This document shows positions 15,255-24,238 of a stretch of 32,498 nucleotides of DNA, one piece after another; the first letter of the stretch is position 1, and every line of letters starts with the position of its first letter. The notes beneath the pieces are model-generated. The model searched no databases. It was not told where the DNA came from and saw nothing but the letters and a program-made list of their open reading frames with translations. The stretch lies in the NCBI GenBank assembly GCA_029210695.1, contig JARGFH010000023.1:1-32498 (forward strand), in the 5' to 3' direction. This DNA comes from Acidimicrobiia bacterium. GTDB taxonomy: Bacteria; Actinomycetota; Acidimicrobiia; Spongiisociales; JAHEDJ01. The position numbers and the translations under genes are program-made.

Positions 15255-16374
15255 TCAAGTTGACGCCTCCTGCCGCGCCCGTCGCCAGTGCAGGTATGCC
15301 TCAACCAGGCCACGCAAGTCACCATCGAGAACACCCTGGATATTGCCGATCTCGACATCGGTACGAAGATCCTTGACCATCTGGTACGGCTGCATCACAT
15401 AGGAACGAAGTTGGCGCCCCCATGCTGCTTCGGTTTGCTCGCCACGGATCTCATCCATCTGGTCCCGCTGCTCCTGGCGGGCGAGGTCTGCCAGGCGCGA
15501 TTTGAGGAGGGCCATCGCTCTAGCCCGGTTCTGGATCTGGGACCGCTCCGCCTGGCAAGCCGCCACAGTGTTGGTCGGAAGGTGGGTGATGCGCACCGCC
15601 GAATCCGTGGTGTTCACATGTTGCCCCCCTGCCCCTTGCGACCGGAACGTGTCGATGCGCAAATCGTCCGGGTTGATCTCGATCTCAATGGTGTCGTCGA
15701 CCTCAGGGATGACATCGATCGCGGCAAACGAAGTGTGGCGCCTGGAATTAGCGTCGAATGGACTGATTCGCACCAAACGATGAACTCCTCGCTCGCCTTC
15801 CATGGTCCCGTAGGCATAGTCGCCGTGGACGGTGAACGTGGCGGACTTGATGCCCGCCTCCTCACCGGGGTTGATCTCGTCCACTTCAACCGCGAACCCC
15901 TCATCATCGAGGAAGCGGAGGTACATGCGCAGCAGCATCTCCGCCCAATCCTGAGCGTCGACGCCCCCCGCCCCGGCGTGCACAGAAACGATGGCGCCGG
16001 CGTCGTCGTACTCCTCGAAATACAGCGACTCCACTTCAAGTTTGGCCAGCTCCGTATCGACCGCTTCGATTTCCTTAGAAACCTCGGCGATTGCACTGTT
16101 GTCCGACTCGTCTTCTGCCATCTCGAGCAGGAGTTCGCCGTCCTCGATCGCGCCGTCCAGGCGCTCGAACTGACCGATCAATCGTTCAAAGCGTGCCAGT
16201 CGCCGCGTTGTCTCCCTGGCCGCGTTCGGGTCATCCCAAAGTTCCGGCGACGCGGCGCGTGTTCTCAGGGTGTCGAGTTCCCGTTCTTTTGACTCGAGGT
16301 CAAAGGAACCTCCTGGCATCGTCGAGCCGGGAACGCAGATCGTTGAGCGCGGCGCGTGGGTCGGTGATATTCAT
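15255..16374 (-). CDS. prfB: Peptide chain release factor 2 (with programmed +1 frameshift)
   Basis: RF2 recognises UGA and UAA and releases the finished peptide. The gene starts at ATG 16374. After 24 codons it meets an in-frame TGA at 16302-16300; skipping one base continues the protein as DLESKEREL to the stop at 15255, giving 372 residues. This is the classic autoregulatory site. The SPF tripeptide that reads the stop codon is in RISPFDANSRR, and the catalytic GGQ is in GAGGQHVNTTDSAV. A start at the downstream frame alone would lose the N-terminal helix. secA lies 60 bp upstream. Confidence 0.95.
16299..16314 (-). promoter_or_regulatory. Programmed +1 frameshift site of prfB
   Basis: AGGAGGTTCCTTTGAC shows the Shine-Dalgarno-like AGGAGG three bases before the slippery CTT TGA C. 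Low RF2 stalls the ribosome at the UGA and promotes slipping, so RF2 controls its own synthesis. Confidence 0.95.
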
Positions 16375-16434
16375 GAGTGGTCAGATGGTAATCAGTCGCC
16401 AGGAGCAGCAGGAACGCGTCCGATCAGTTCCGAG

Positions 16435-19080
16435 CTAGCTCCCGGTCGCGGCAGCAGCGCCGTGGCACTTCTTGTACTTCTTGCCGGAGCCACACGGGCA
16501 CGGGTCGTTCCGTCCAATCTTGTCCGAGTAGGCCTGCGCCCCGCTCGCGGACGTCGAAGATCCACCGCCGGAAGTCGCCACCTGGACCTTCGGCTTTTCC
16601 TCCTGTTTGGCGATCTGCGCATGGAAGAGGTACCGCACCGAGTCGCGCTTGATGGCGTCGACCATCTCGGAAAACATGTCATATCCCTCGCGCTGATACT
16701 CGACCAGCGGATCGCGCTGTCCCATTGCGCGCAGTCCGATTCCGGCCCGCAGATAGTCCATTTCGGCGAGGTGCTCGCGCCACTTGTTGTCGATGATCGA
16801 CAAGATCACGTTGCGTTCGATCTGCCGAAGTACCTCCTGGCCAAATTCCTCTTCGCGCTGCTCATACACCGCTTGCGCTTCGTTGAGCGTCGCCTCCACG
16901 ACATCGATCACCGAGATACCTCCCGGCCTGTCCACCTTGTCTCGAGTGAGCTCGGTCGGATACAGAACTGAGAGATCCGAAGCGAGCACGTCCCAGTCCC
17001 ATTCGGAAGGAGAGCTCTGATCCCTGATGATCGATTGGACCGTCTCCGCCAAGATCTCGTCGATCCACTCCTGAGCCAGCTCCGCGCTGGCGCTGCCTTC
17101 GAGGATCCCGGACCGCCATTCGTAGATCACCTGGCGTTGTTTGTTCATCACTTCGTCGTACTTGAGAACGTTCTTTCTGATCTCGAAGTTCTGCGACTCC
17201 ACCTGTCCCTGCGCTCGTTCAATGGAGCGGCTGACCATCTTGGCCTCGATCGGCATGTCCTCGGGCATCCGCAGCCGTTCCATGATCGAAGAGACGCGTT
17301 CACCCTGGAACCGCCGCATGAGCTCGTCCTCGAGCGAGAGATAGAAACGAGACTCGCCCGGGTCTCCTTGCCTGCCCGACCGCCCGCGCAACTGGTTATC
17401 GATCCGCCGAGATTCGTGGCGCTCGGTTCCAACGACATAGAGGCCGCCGGCATCGACCACGGTGCGATAGCCGTCCTCCAGGTCCGCCTGAAAACGGGCA
17501 AAGGCCTCGTCGTATGCCTCCTTGTATTCGAGCGATCCGGGTAGCAAGCCCCTCCGTTTCATTTCACCTTTGGCCAACCCATCCGCGTTGCCACCGAGGA
17601 GGATGTCCACCCCGCGACCTGCCATGTTGGTTGCTACGGTCACCGCACCAACCCGACCGGCCTGCGCAATGATCTCGGCTTCTCGAGCATGGTGTTTGGC
17701 GTTCAGCACCTCGTGTTTCACGCCTCGCTTCCGGAGCATCGTCGACAACCGTTCGCTCCGCTCAATGGAAACAGTTCCGACCAGCGTCGGCTGCCCGCGC
17801 TCGCTGCGCTCTGTGATGTCATCGATGACGGCGTTGAACTTCGCATCTTCCGTCTTGTAGACCAGATCCGGCTGATCGGTTCGGTCGATCGGTTGGTTTG
17901 TCGGTATCTCGACAACCTGGAGTCCGTAGATTTCGGCGAACTCAGCTGCTTCGGTCTTGGCCGTTCCGGTCATCCCGGACAGCTTGTCGTACATCCGGAA
18001 GTAATTCTGAAGTGTGATCGTTGCGAGAGTCTGGTTCTCCTCTTTGATCTTCACGCCCTCTTTGGCTTCGATCGCCTGATGAAGCCCTTCGGAGTAGCGG
18101 CGGCCGTCAAGTACCCGTCCGGTGAATTCGTCGACGATCTTGACTTCGCCGTTGTCAACGAGGTAGTCAACGTCCGTGCGGTAGAGAACCTTGGCCTTCA
18201 GCGCGACGTCGAGATGGTGGACGAGATCGACCGCCGCGAAGTCGTACATGTTCTCAACACCGAGGATCTCCTCAACACGGGAAACGCCCTCTTCGGTGGT
18301 TATTACCTGACGCTTTGCCTCATCGATTTCGTAATGCTCATCGACGCGGAGCCTGTCTACGATCCTGGCGAAGTCGCGGTAGTAACGCGCCGTATCGGCC
18401 ACCCGCCCGGAGATGATCAGGGGGGTCCGCGCTTCGTCAACAAGGATCGAGTCGACCTCGTCCACAATGGCGTAGTGGTGCCCGCGTTTGACCATCTGAG
18501 CTACCTGCATCGCCATGTTGTCGCGCAGGTAATCGAAGCCGAATTCGTTATTCGTCCCGTAGGTGATGTCCGCCGCATAGGCCGGCCGGCGCTCAGCGGG
18601 AGTCATGGCAGACTGAATGAGGCCAACCTCGAGACCGAGGAACCGGTGCACGCCACCCATCCACTCGGCGTCGCGTGAGGCCAGATAATCGTTCACCGTC
18701 ACGACGTGAACGCCTTCGCCCCCCAATCCATTCAGGTAGGAAGGGAGTGTGGCAACGAGCGTCTTCCCTTCACCCGTCTTCATCTCGGCAATCATGCCGC
18801 GATGAAGGGCACCGCCGCCGATCACCTGGACGTCGAACGGTCGCATGCCCAGCACCCGCCTGGCGGCCTCACGCACAACTGCGAAGGCCTCCACCTCGAT
18901 ATCGTCGAGCGAGGCACCGTTGGCCAGGCGATTGCGAAAGTCGGGCGTCTTAGATTGCAGCTCGGCATCGCCGAGCGCTTCGACCATCGGTTCGAGATCG
19001 GTGACGGCCGCCGTCAGGGCTTCGAGTTCGGTGAAGGCCTTGCCTTCGCCGACGCGAAGTATCTTGCTGAGAATGGACAT
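16435..19080 (-). CDS. secA: Preprotein translocase ATPase SecA
   Basis: An 881-residue motor ATPase that pushes unfolded preproteins through SecYEG. Walker A MKTGEGKT is at residues 100-107, with [10 protein letters not shown], the [19 protein letters not shown] motif II region, [17 protein letters not shown] and [12 protein letters not shown] following in the expected order. The C-terminus has the zinc-binding SEC-C motif [13 protein letters not shown] (residues 861-873), which binds SecB-like partners or ribosomes. TAAGAT lies 9 nt before the ATG, so a nearly leaderless transcript may start here, 53 bp after the HD-GYP gene. Confidence 0.98.
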   Translation of the reverse strand: MSILSKILRVGEGKAFTELEALTAAVTDLEPMVEALGDAELQSKTPDFRNRLANGASLDDIEVEAFAVVREAARRVLGMRPFDVQVIGGGALHRGMIAEMKTGEGKTLVATLPSYLNGLGGEGVHVVTVNDYLASRDAEWMGGVHRFLGLEVGLIQSAMTPAERRPAYAADITYGTNNEFGFDYLRDNMAMQVAQMVKRGHHYAIVDEVDSILVDEARTPLIISGRVADTARYYRDFARIVDRLRVDEHYEIDEAKRQVITTEEGVSRVEEILGVENMYDFAAVDLVHHLDVALKAKVLYRTDVDYLVDNGEVKIVDEFTGRVLDGRRYSEGLHQAIEAKEGVKIKEENQTLATITLQNYFRMYDKLSGMTGTAKTEAAEFAEIYGLQVVEIPTNQPIDRTDQPDLVYKTEDAKFNAVIDDITERSERGQPTLVGTVSIERSERLSTMLRKRGVKHEVLNAKHHAREAEIIAQAGRVGAVTVATNMAGRGVDILLGGNADGLAKGEMKRRGLLPGSLEYKEAYDEAFARFQADLEDGYRTVVDAGGLYVVGTERHESRRIDNQLRGRSGRQGDPGESRFYLSLEDELMRRFQGERVSSIMERLRMPEDMPIEAKMVSRSIERAQGQVESQNFEIRKNVLKYDEVMNKQRQVIYEWRSGILEGSASAELAQEWIDEILAETVQSIIRDQSSPSEWDWDVLASDLSVLYPTELTRDKVDRPGGISVIDVVEATLNEAQAVYEQREEEFGQEVLRQIERNVILSIIDNKWREHLAEMDYLRAGIGLRAMGQRDPLVEYQREGYDMFSEMVDAIKRDSVRYLFHAQIAKQEEKPKVQVATSGGGSSTSASGAQAYSDKIGRNDPCPCGSGKKYKKCHGAAAATGS

Positions 19081-19133
19081 GAGGGCCCAATCTTATCGGC
19101 GGCTGGAGGTACTGAGTCCGGCCGGCCTGATAT

Positions 19134-20474
19134 CTACGCGCTGCGGTACCCGGAGACCTCGAGCAAAGCAGCCGGGTCGATGCCCGCACCCGCCGGAGTT
19201 ACCTGATCCACGATCGAGCGGCCGTGCATCGAGAAAGGCTCGGGAACCTCGAGCGACTCGCCGGTCCCCGTCCTGACCAGGACCACGTCGGGATAGTCGG
19301 ACGCTTCGTCGTTGTTCCGGGTCACCATCACGAGTTCGCCCCCGGCCAGCTGAAGCAGCGAGCCGGTCGGGTAGACGCCGACCATCTTGATGAAAGCGTG
19401 TACGAGGCTGGGATCGTAGAACGTGCCCGCCCCTTGCAGGAGGACCTGCAGAGCACGGTTTGGCGTTTCCGCTCGCCGGTAGGAGCGGCGGGTGGTCAAA
19501 GCGTCGTACGTGTCTGCTGTTGCTACAAGCCGGCTGAAGAAGTGGCGCTCGCGGTCGTACACCAGCGACGGATAGCCCTGCCCGTCGAAACGAGCGTGGT
19601 GCTCGAACGCGACCACGGCTGCGATCTCCTGGCCCGGGGCGGCGGCGGCGAGGATGGCGGCGGCACCTTCCTGCGGGTGCAACTTGATCTCGGCCCATTG
19701 CTCCGGATTCAGCCGACCGGGATATTGAAGGGTCGAAGCTTGCACCCGGACTTTGCCGATGTCGTGGAGAAGTGCGCCAACGGCGAGCAACTTCAGCTCA
19801 TCCTCGGGCAGACCGGCGAGACGAGCGAGCGCAATCGAGAGAATGCACACGTTGACCGAGTGATAAAACGTGTACTCGTCGTGGCTCTTCATCGTGGAGA
19901 GCAGGAGCGAGGCGCTCGGCTGGGCGAGTGTCTGCTCGACGAGCTGTTCGACTGCCCAGGTGGCGCCGGTCAGGTCGAAGCCCTCATCAACTTCGAGCGC
20001 AAGGGCAACCCCCCGCAGCACGTCCAGCGAGCGGGCATAAGACCGGCGAAGCCCGGAGATCGCTTCGTCCGATTCGAGTTCGGCCCTGGTGAACGGTCCT
20101 TCGTTGAGTCGAATCGTGCCGCCTGCAGGAATGTCACCAGACAAACCGGCGGCGAAGGCCACCAGGTCGTACACATCGCCTTCCGATACCGGATATTCGA
20201 AAGAAATCGACTCAATGCCTCGACTCTGGAGATCGCGCAGCAGCTTGTTGAACTCGAGCGACGCATGAGCAAGCAGGCTCCGATTCTCATAAAGTGAATC
20301 GCCGAGTATCGACAGCACAACTTCACCGACCGAGTCCTTCGAGAGGGCATCGGCATTCTGCCGGAGCTTCGCCAACACTTCACCCGTCGCCGGGTGATCA
20401 ATCGGATAGAGGGTGAGCTGCTTGGTTGCCCCTCGGAGTTGTCCCAACAACGCCCGCGCCGCTTTTTCGCTCAT
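19134..20474 (-). CDS. HD-GYP domain phosphohydrolase with N-terminal accessory domain
   Basis: A 446-residue protein. Residues about 10-115 form an accessory domain (LYPIDHP, LSILGDSLYENR, GIESISFE) that resembles the N-terminus of the HEAT protein encoded next to it. Residues about 190-365 are an HD-GYP domain: H205, H237-D238 with K241 (HDIGK), H266, H292-H293 and DGQGYP at 297-302, then TADTYDAL with a further Asp. All the expected metal ligands are present, so it may be an active cyclic-di-nucleotide phosphodiesterase; the substrate is not shown by sequence. The usual HHE is HHA. A further C-terminal domain follows. It overlaps the HEAT gene by 4 bp. Confidence 0.88.
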   Translation of the reverse strand: MSEKAARALLGQLRGATKQLTLYPIDHPATGEVLAKLRQNADALSKDSVGEVVLSILGDSLYENRSLLAHASLEFNKLLRDLQSRGIESISFEYPVSEGDVYDLVAFAAGLSGDIPAGGTIRLNEGPFTRAELESDEAISGLRRSYARSLDVLRGVALALEVDEGFDLTGATWAVEQLVEQTLAQPSASLLLSTMKSHDEYTFYHSVNVCILSIALARLAGLPEDELKLLAVGALLHDIGKVRVQASTLQYPGRLNPEQWAEIKLHPQEGAAAILAAAAPGQEIAAVVAFEHHARFDGQGYPSLVYDRERHFFSRLVATADTYDALTTRRSYRRAETPNRALQVLLQGAGTFYDPSLVHAFIKMVGVYPTGSLLQLAGGELVMVTRNNDEASDYPDVVLVRTGTGESLEVPEPFSMHGRSIVDQVTPAGAGIDPAALLEVSGYRSA

Positions 20475-22366
20475 GTAGAGCTTCCCTTCAGTGCGTCCTT
20501 CGCCGAGCGTCGGAGTATCCGGGTCGACGAACTCAACGAGAACCGTTTCCTGGCAAGTTGCTCGAGCGCGGTGCGAGCTGTCGGCCCGGTTCGCTCCGAC
20601 AGCAAGTCGACCACCCGCTGTTTCTCAGACAACTCGAGACCGCGACGGTCCAGGGCGCCGACCAGCAAACGCTCGGCCGAATCGGTTTCGTGCGTTCCGA
20701 GCAACGCGATGGCCGTCTGCCGCACGCTGGCATGATCGTCACCCAGTGCCGTCTCAAAGAATGGAACGGCTTCATCACCGAGCATCGCCAGGCCGCGCAG
20801 TGCCTCGAGCCGTACCCGGTGGTCGGAATACGAAAGGACCGGGCGCATCATCCGGATAGCGCCGCGGTCACCTGTGTGCCGGAGGACGATGACGAGGTTG
20901 CGAACCAGGTACCAACGGGGATCATTGAGCCGGGCAGTCAGCGGTTCCGCATCCTCGCGGGCGACCTCCGAAAGAATGTCGACGAGCATCCGCCTGCGCG
21001 CGGCATCTTGCTCCTCAGCGAGAAGATCGATCAACACGTCGACGGAACTGGTTCCCAGAGCCTTGAGCAACTGCACCGCAGGAGCGGCCTCACCGCCTTC
21101 GGTCGCCTTCTGGACGACGGCACTCATGATCTCGGACGATGAAATCTGTCCGAGTGCTTCGTCGACCTCAGGGCGACGGTGTTCGGCAAACGTGCTGGCA
21201 TCCAGCACCGCCCGCAGCCACAACTCGGCGCGCCGGTATTGACCCCGCCGAACGGCAGTACCGACCTTACCCACCCAGATTCGCATCAACCGCCGGAATC
21301 GGTCGTCGCGGTCCTCCGCGAAGAGCAGTCCGCGGAACACCTCCAGCGCGTGGTAGAAGAAGTGCTGGGGGTTCGGAAACTCCGCGCGGAGCGCCTCGAA
21401 GAAGGCCGTTGGGTCCGCCTGGGCGCCTGCCAGGTCGCGGAGTCGCTCGTGAACGCTGACTGCCGCCACTTCTCGAGCGGCTTGCACAGCGTCGGTAGCT
21501 TGAATGAGCTCGAGCAACTCTTCGGGTCGGCCATCGACCCTGTCGGTTGATACTCGCGCATAGTCGAGGAGCAGGGCCAAGCCCGAAGGATCAAGACGCG
21601 GTGCCAGCCTCGCCAACTCGTTGCCGGCGAACTGATCGAGAAACGCCCGCTCTGCATCTGACTCCTGCTCGTTCAGGTAGCGAGCGAACACCTCCATGTT
21701 GGCCGGTTCCGGGATGTGGAAGAACGCCTCGACGAACGCCTTGACCACCTCCTCGCGCCCCTGGTAGTCCTCATCCTCAACGAGATCGAGCGTTGCCCGG
21801 TACTCCTCGAGGAACAGATCCGCCAGGCGGTCGGGATCTCCGCCGGCCTTCTCCATCAACGCCAGTGCGAACTCCTTCGGATCGGCACCCTGCTCGATGA
21901 CCGATTGCACCCGGTCGTCTCGATCGGTTGTCTCATCTTCCGCAACGGCCCTCAGTTGCGTACGCTGAACCACCGACATGCTGGCAACGCCATCTCGACG
22001 GAGGGCCGCAGCCACTCCGCCCGATGCCCGGACGGTGTCCTCCTCTTTCGCCAGGGATGCGAACAACTTGGCAACATCCAGCGCGGTCGGAGCATCTTCG
22101 AACCGTATCGATTCGATGTGGTGCACGAAACAACGTCTGGCCAGGCGTTCTGCTCCCTCGCGTTCGGTTTCGATTTCGAAGCCGTCTGATAGGAACCGCT
22201 GGCCTTCGATAGCGAGCGCCATATCGGGTTCTATCGAGTCGCGCAGGGTCTCGATGGCGCGCCGGAACGCGGGCTGCGTTTCTGGGTCCGGGTAGAGACT
22301 GTGAACGGTCCATGCGGTTCCCAGTGCCTCAACAGCGACCACTTGCGGGCGACGCTCTTTTGACAT
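20471..22366 (-). CDS. HEAT-repeat protein sharing an N-terminal domain with the adjacent HD-GYP protein
   Basis: A 631-residue, mainly helical cytoplasmic protein. Residues 15-110 contain LYPDPETQPA, LAIEGQRFLSDG and HIESIRFEDAP in the same order and spacing as the N-terminus of the HD-GYP protein. Helical repeats run through the middle, and the C-terminal part (about 430-600) has clear HEAT units such as VRNLVIVLRHTGDRGAI, VRLEALRGLAMLGDEAV and VRQTAIALLGTHETDSA. HEAT arrays are protein-binding scaffolds, so it may bridge the response regulator and the HD-GYP enzyme. Its ATG shares a base with the stop of the response regulator gene. Confidence 0.75.
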   Translation of the reverse strand: MSKERRPQVVAVEALGTAWTVHSLYPDPETQPAFRRAIETLRDSIEPDMALAIEGQRFLSDGFEIETEREGAERLARRCFVHHIESIRFEDAPTALDVAKLFASLAKEEDTVRASGGVAAALRRDGVASMSVVQRTQLRAVAEDETTDRDDRVQSVIEQGADPKEFALALMEKAGGDPDRLADLFLEEYRATLDLVEDEDYQGREEVVKAFVEAFFHIPEPANMEVFARYLNEQESDAERAFLDQFAGNELARLAPRLDPSGLALLLDYARVSTDRVDGRPEELLELIQATDAVQAAREVAAVSVHERLRDLAGAQADPTAFFEALRAEFPNPQHFFYHALEVFRGLLFAEDRDDRFRRLMRIWVGKVGTAVRRGQYRRAELWLRAVLDASTFAEHRRPEVDEALGQISSSEIMSAVVQKATEGGEAAPAVQLLKALGTSSVDVLIDLLAEEQDAARRRMLVDILSEVAREDAEPLTARLNDPRWYLVRNLVIVLRHTGDRGAIRMMRPVLSYSDHRVRLEALRGLAMLGDEAVPFFETALGDDHASVRQTAIALLGTHETDSAERLLVGALDRRGLELSEKQRVVDLLSERTGPTARTALEQLARKRFSLSSSTRILRRSAKDALKGSST

Positions 22367-23016
22367 CAGTCGATGTGTATCAATTCTTCTCGGAGGGCAT
22401 ACATCACAGCTTCGCCGCGTGAATGCAGCCCCAGTTTGTCCAGAATGTTGCGAACGTGGTTCTTGACGGTGTTCTCCGAGATATAGAGCATCTCGCCGAT
22501 TTCGCGGCTGGTCCTGCCCTGGGCGACTGCCTGGAGCACTTCGATCTCGCGACCGGTGAGCGCAGGCTTGCGGCCAACCACCACGTCACGATGACGCAAC
22601 ATCTGAGCGACAGTCTCGAAGAGCTTCATGCCCATCGCCGGCGAGACCACCGCCCCGCCGGCCACAACATCCTTCATGGCGGCCACCAGTTGAGGAAGCG
22701 GCGTCGTCTTGGTGATATACCCGACGCTGCCGGCCTTGATGGCCTTGAGGAGATCCTCCCCGGATTCACTGGCCGTCAACAACACGACTTTGGTCTTCGG
22801 GGCTGCTGCCAGGAGCTTGTCAACGACCTCCAGGCCGGAAATCCCGGGCATGAGAACATCGAGAACAACCAGGTCCGGTTGCTGCTCCTTGGCGACCTGC
22901 ACCCCGGCCAGGGCGTTTTCGGCGGTTCCCACAACTTCGAATCCGGCGTTCTCCAGAGCAGCAGACATCCCGGCCGTGAACAACTGAGCATCGTCGACGA
23001 TGATCACACGGGTCAT
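22366..23016 (-). CDS. NarL/FixJ-type response regulator
   Basis: A 216-residue two-component regulator. The receiver domain (residues 1-120) has acidic D8-D9, phosphoacceptor D53 in VVLDVLMPG, T81 and K103. The C-terminal LuxR-type helix-turn-helix is at about 149-213 (LTGREIEVLQAVAQGRTSREIGEMLYISENTVKNHV, here split by helices). It should bind DNA when phosphorylated. No histidine kinase is nearby, so it is an orphan in this window. It starts inside the end of hpf (4-bp overlap) and shares a base with the HEAT gene, indicating tight coupling. Confidence 0.92.
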   Translation of the reverse strand: MTRVIIVDDAQLFTAGMSAALENAGFEVVGTAENALAGVQVAKEQQPDLVVLDVLMPGISGLEVVDKLLAAAPKTKVVLLTASESGEDLLKAIKAGSVGYITKTTPLPQLVAAMKDVVAGGAVVSPAMGMKLFETVAQMLRHRDVVVGRKPALTGREIEVLQAVAQGRTSREIGEMLYISENTVKNHVRNILDKLGLHSRGEAVMYALREELIHID

Positions 23017-23558
23017 GCCGGCTCAATCAATCCGAGCGCGCCGTCCCGGCGGCGGTAGAGCACACTCGGCATCTCGCTATCTGCATTCTGAAAGAAGAAG
23101 AAACTGTGGCCCAGCAGATCCATCTGCAGCGCAGCTTCTTCCGGGGTCATCGGTTTCATGACGAACTGCTTCACCCTGACGATGGCGTGACCCTCATCAC
23201 CTTCTTCATCGAGGGACGCGAAGCCGATATCGTCTTCTTTCCGCCCCTTCCGTGACCGCTGAACAAGCCGCTCTTTGAGGCGGCGGAGGCGCTTCTCCAT
23301 CTTGTCAACCGCCAGATCGAGCGCTGCTTCAGCGGACTCGGCGGATGACTCGACGCGCATGATTTGGCCGGCCGCCCGGCTCGTCACCTCCACTTTGAAG
23401 CGTCCCTCGGTCACGCGACGATTCTGAGCCTCTGTGAACTCGACGTCTGCGTCGAGTATCCCATCGAAAAAGCGACCGGCGTGAGCGACCTTGGTCTCGG
23501 CCATCTCACGAAGTCGCTCGTCCACGCTGGTGTTCCTACCGCGGACTCGAACTTCCAC
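23013..23558 (-). CDS. hpf: Ribosome hibernation-promoting factor, long form
   Basis: A 181-residue long HPF. The N-terminal S30AE domain (about residues 1-105: MEVRVRGRNTSVDERLREMA through DKMEKRLRRLKERL) binds the 30S decoding region. The C-terminal domain (KQFVMKPMTPEEAALQMDLLG, FFFFQNADSEMPSVLYRRRDG) dimerises to make 100S ribosomes. It starts with GTG at 23558, behind a good GGAGG 6 nt upstream. The start lies inside the 3' end of comF (23-bp overlap). Hpf next to comF and secA is a common actinobacterial arrangement. Confidence 0.94.
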   Translation of the reverse strand: MEVRVRGRNTSVDERLREMAETKVAHAGRFFDGILDADVEFTEAQNRRVTEGRFKVEVTSRAAGQIMRVESSAESAEAALDLAVDKMEKRLRRLKERLVQRSRKGRKEDDIGFASLDEEGDEGHAIVRVKQFVMKPMTPEEAALQMDLLGHSFFFFQNADSEMPSVLYRRRDGALGLIEPA

Positions 23559-24180
23559 GCTCTACCTCCGATCCTGGGAGTTCCGGTTGGCTCACCAACC
23601 AGGGATACTCCTCACTCAAGAGACTAGTCACTTTCACCGCGCGTGTGGCGGTTACGGCGCCGACGACCATCCCATTCAAGACTCCCGCGGCCGACTGCAA
23701 GGTCGAGCCGGTAGTGATGACATCGTCGATGAGAAGTATCGGCTGGTTTGTTGCTTTGCTGAAGAACATCGGGGGACGTCGTCGAGCCGAGCCGCGACCC
23801 GTATGACTTGGCGTCCACAGCGGCGCACGCACGGCCCGTCCAATCGGATTCCCCGTCACCCGCCCCAGAACGCGGGCGAGGATGAGCGCCGCATCGACCC
23901 CGTAACGAAGTCGTCGGGTACCCGTCCTCGGTATGGGGACCAGCGTCCCCGAAAACCCTTCGATCAGTGGGGCCATGCGAGCCGCCAGCCATTCTGCAGC
24001 AGGGAACAGACCCTCGAACTTGAGTCGGTGGACCAGCCTGCGCGGTGTGCCCTCGTGCACAAACGCAGAACGGACAATCAGGCCGGCCGGCAGCCGTTGC
24101 ATCCCACCCCATCTCGTCCACTGCGAGCAGCCTTCGCAGACGATTCCGGAACTCCAACTGCGACATGCCAAACAGATCAT
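23536..24180 (-). CDS. comF: ComF-family phosphoribosyltransferase-like protein
   Basis: A 214-residue ComF/amidophosphoribosyltransferase-like protein. The N-terminal CLACRSWSSGIVCEGC supplies four cysteines for a zinc ribbon. The PRPP-binding motif ILLIDDVITTGST sits near residues 147-159, and LVPIPRTGTRRLRYGVD is the conserved middle motif. In competent bacteria ComF is needed for DNA uptake, but in actinobacteria the role is not established, and no other competence gene is present here. TACGGT 6 nt before the ATG suggests a leaderless message. The gene runs into hpf with a 23-bp overlap. Confidence 0.87.
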   Translation of the reverse strand: MICLACRSWSSGIVCEGCSQWTRWGGMQRLPAGLIVRSAFVHEGTPRRLVHRLKFEGLFPAAEWLAARMAPLIEGFSGTLVPIPRTGTRRLRYGVDAALILARVLGRVTGNPIGRAVRAPLWTPSHTGRGSARRRPPMFFSKATNQPILLIDDVITTGSTLQSAAGVLNGMVVGAVTATRAVKVTSLLSEEYPWLVSQPELPGSEVERGSSSPR

Positions 24181-24186
24181 GACGGC

Positions 24187-24192
24187 ACCGTA
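24187..24192 (-). promoter_or_regulatory. -10 element of a probable leaderless promoter for comF
   Basis: TACGGT is followed by 6 nt and the ATG at 24180. A direct repeat of GACTCGCG (24216-24223 and 24230-24237) lies just upstream and might bind a regulator, but this is unsupported. Confidence 0.42.
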
Positions 24193-24238
24193 TCGCCCCC
24201 TTGGGACAGAACCGCGACTCGCGACCAGTGACTCGCGT

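Noticed and set aside
17689-18678. 329-codon plus-strand open frame opposite secA
   Set aside because: SecA motifs are continuous on the minus strand here, so this is a shadow.
23013-24180. Complete competence locus around comF
   Set aside because: No comE, comG or related gene is present; comF next to hpf is simply a common arrangement.
24216-24237. GACTCGCG direct repeat before comF as a regulator site
   Set aside because: Eight-base repeats are easily found by chance in GC-rich DNA, and part of it touches the end region of ahcY; noted only with the comF promoter.
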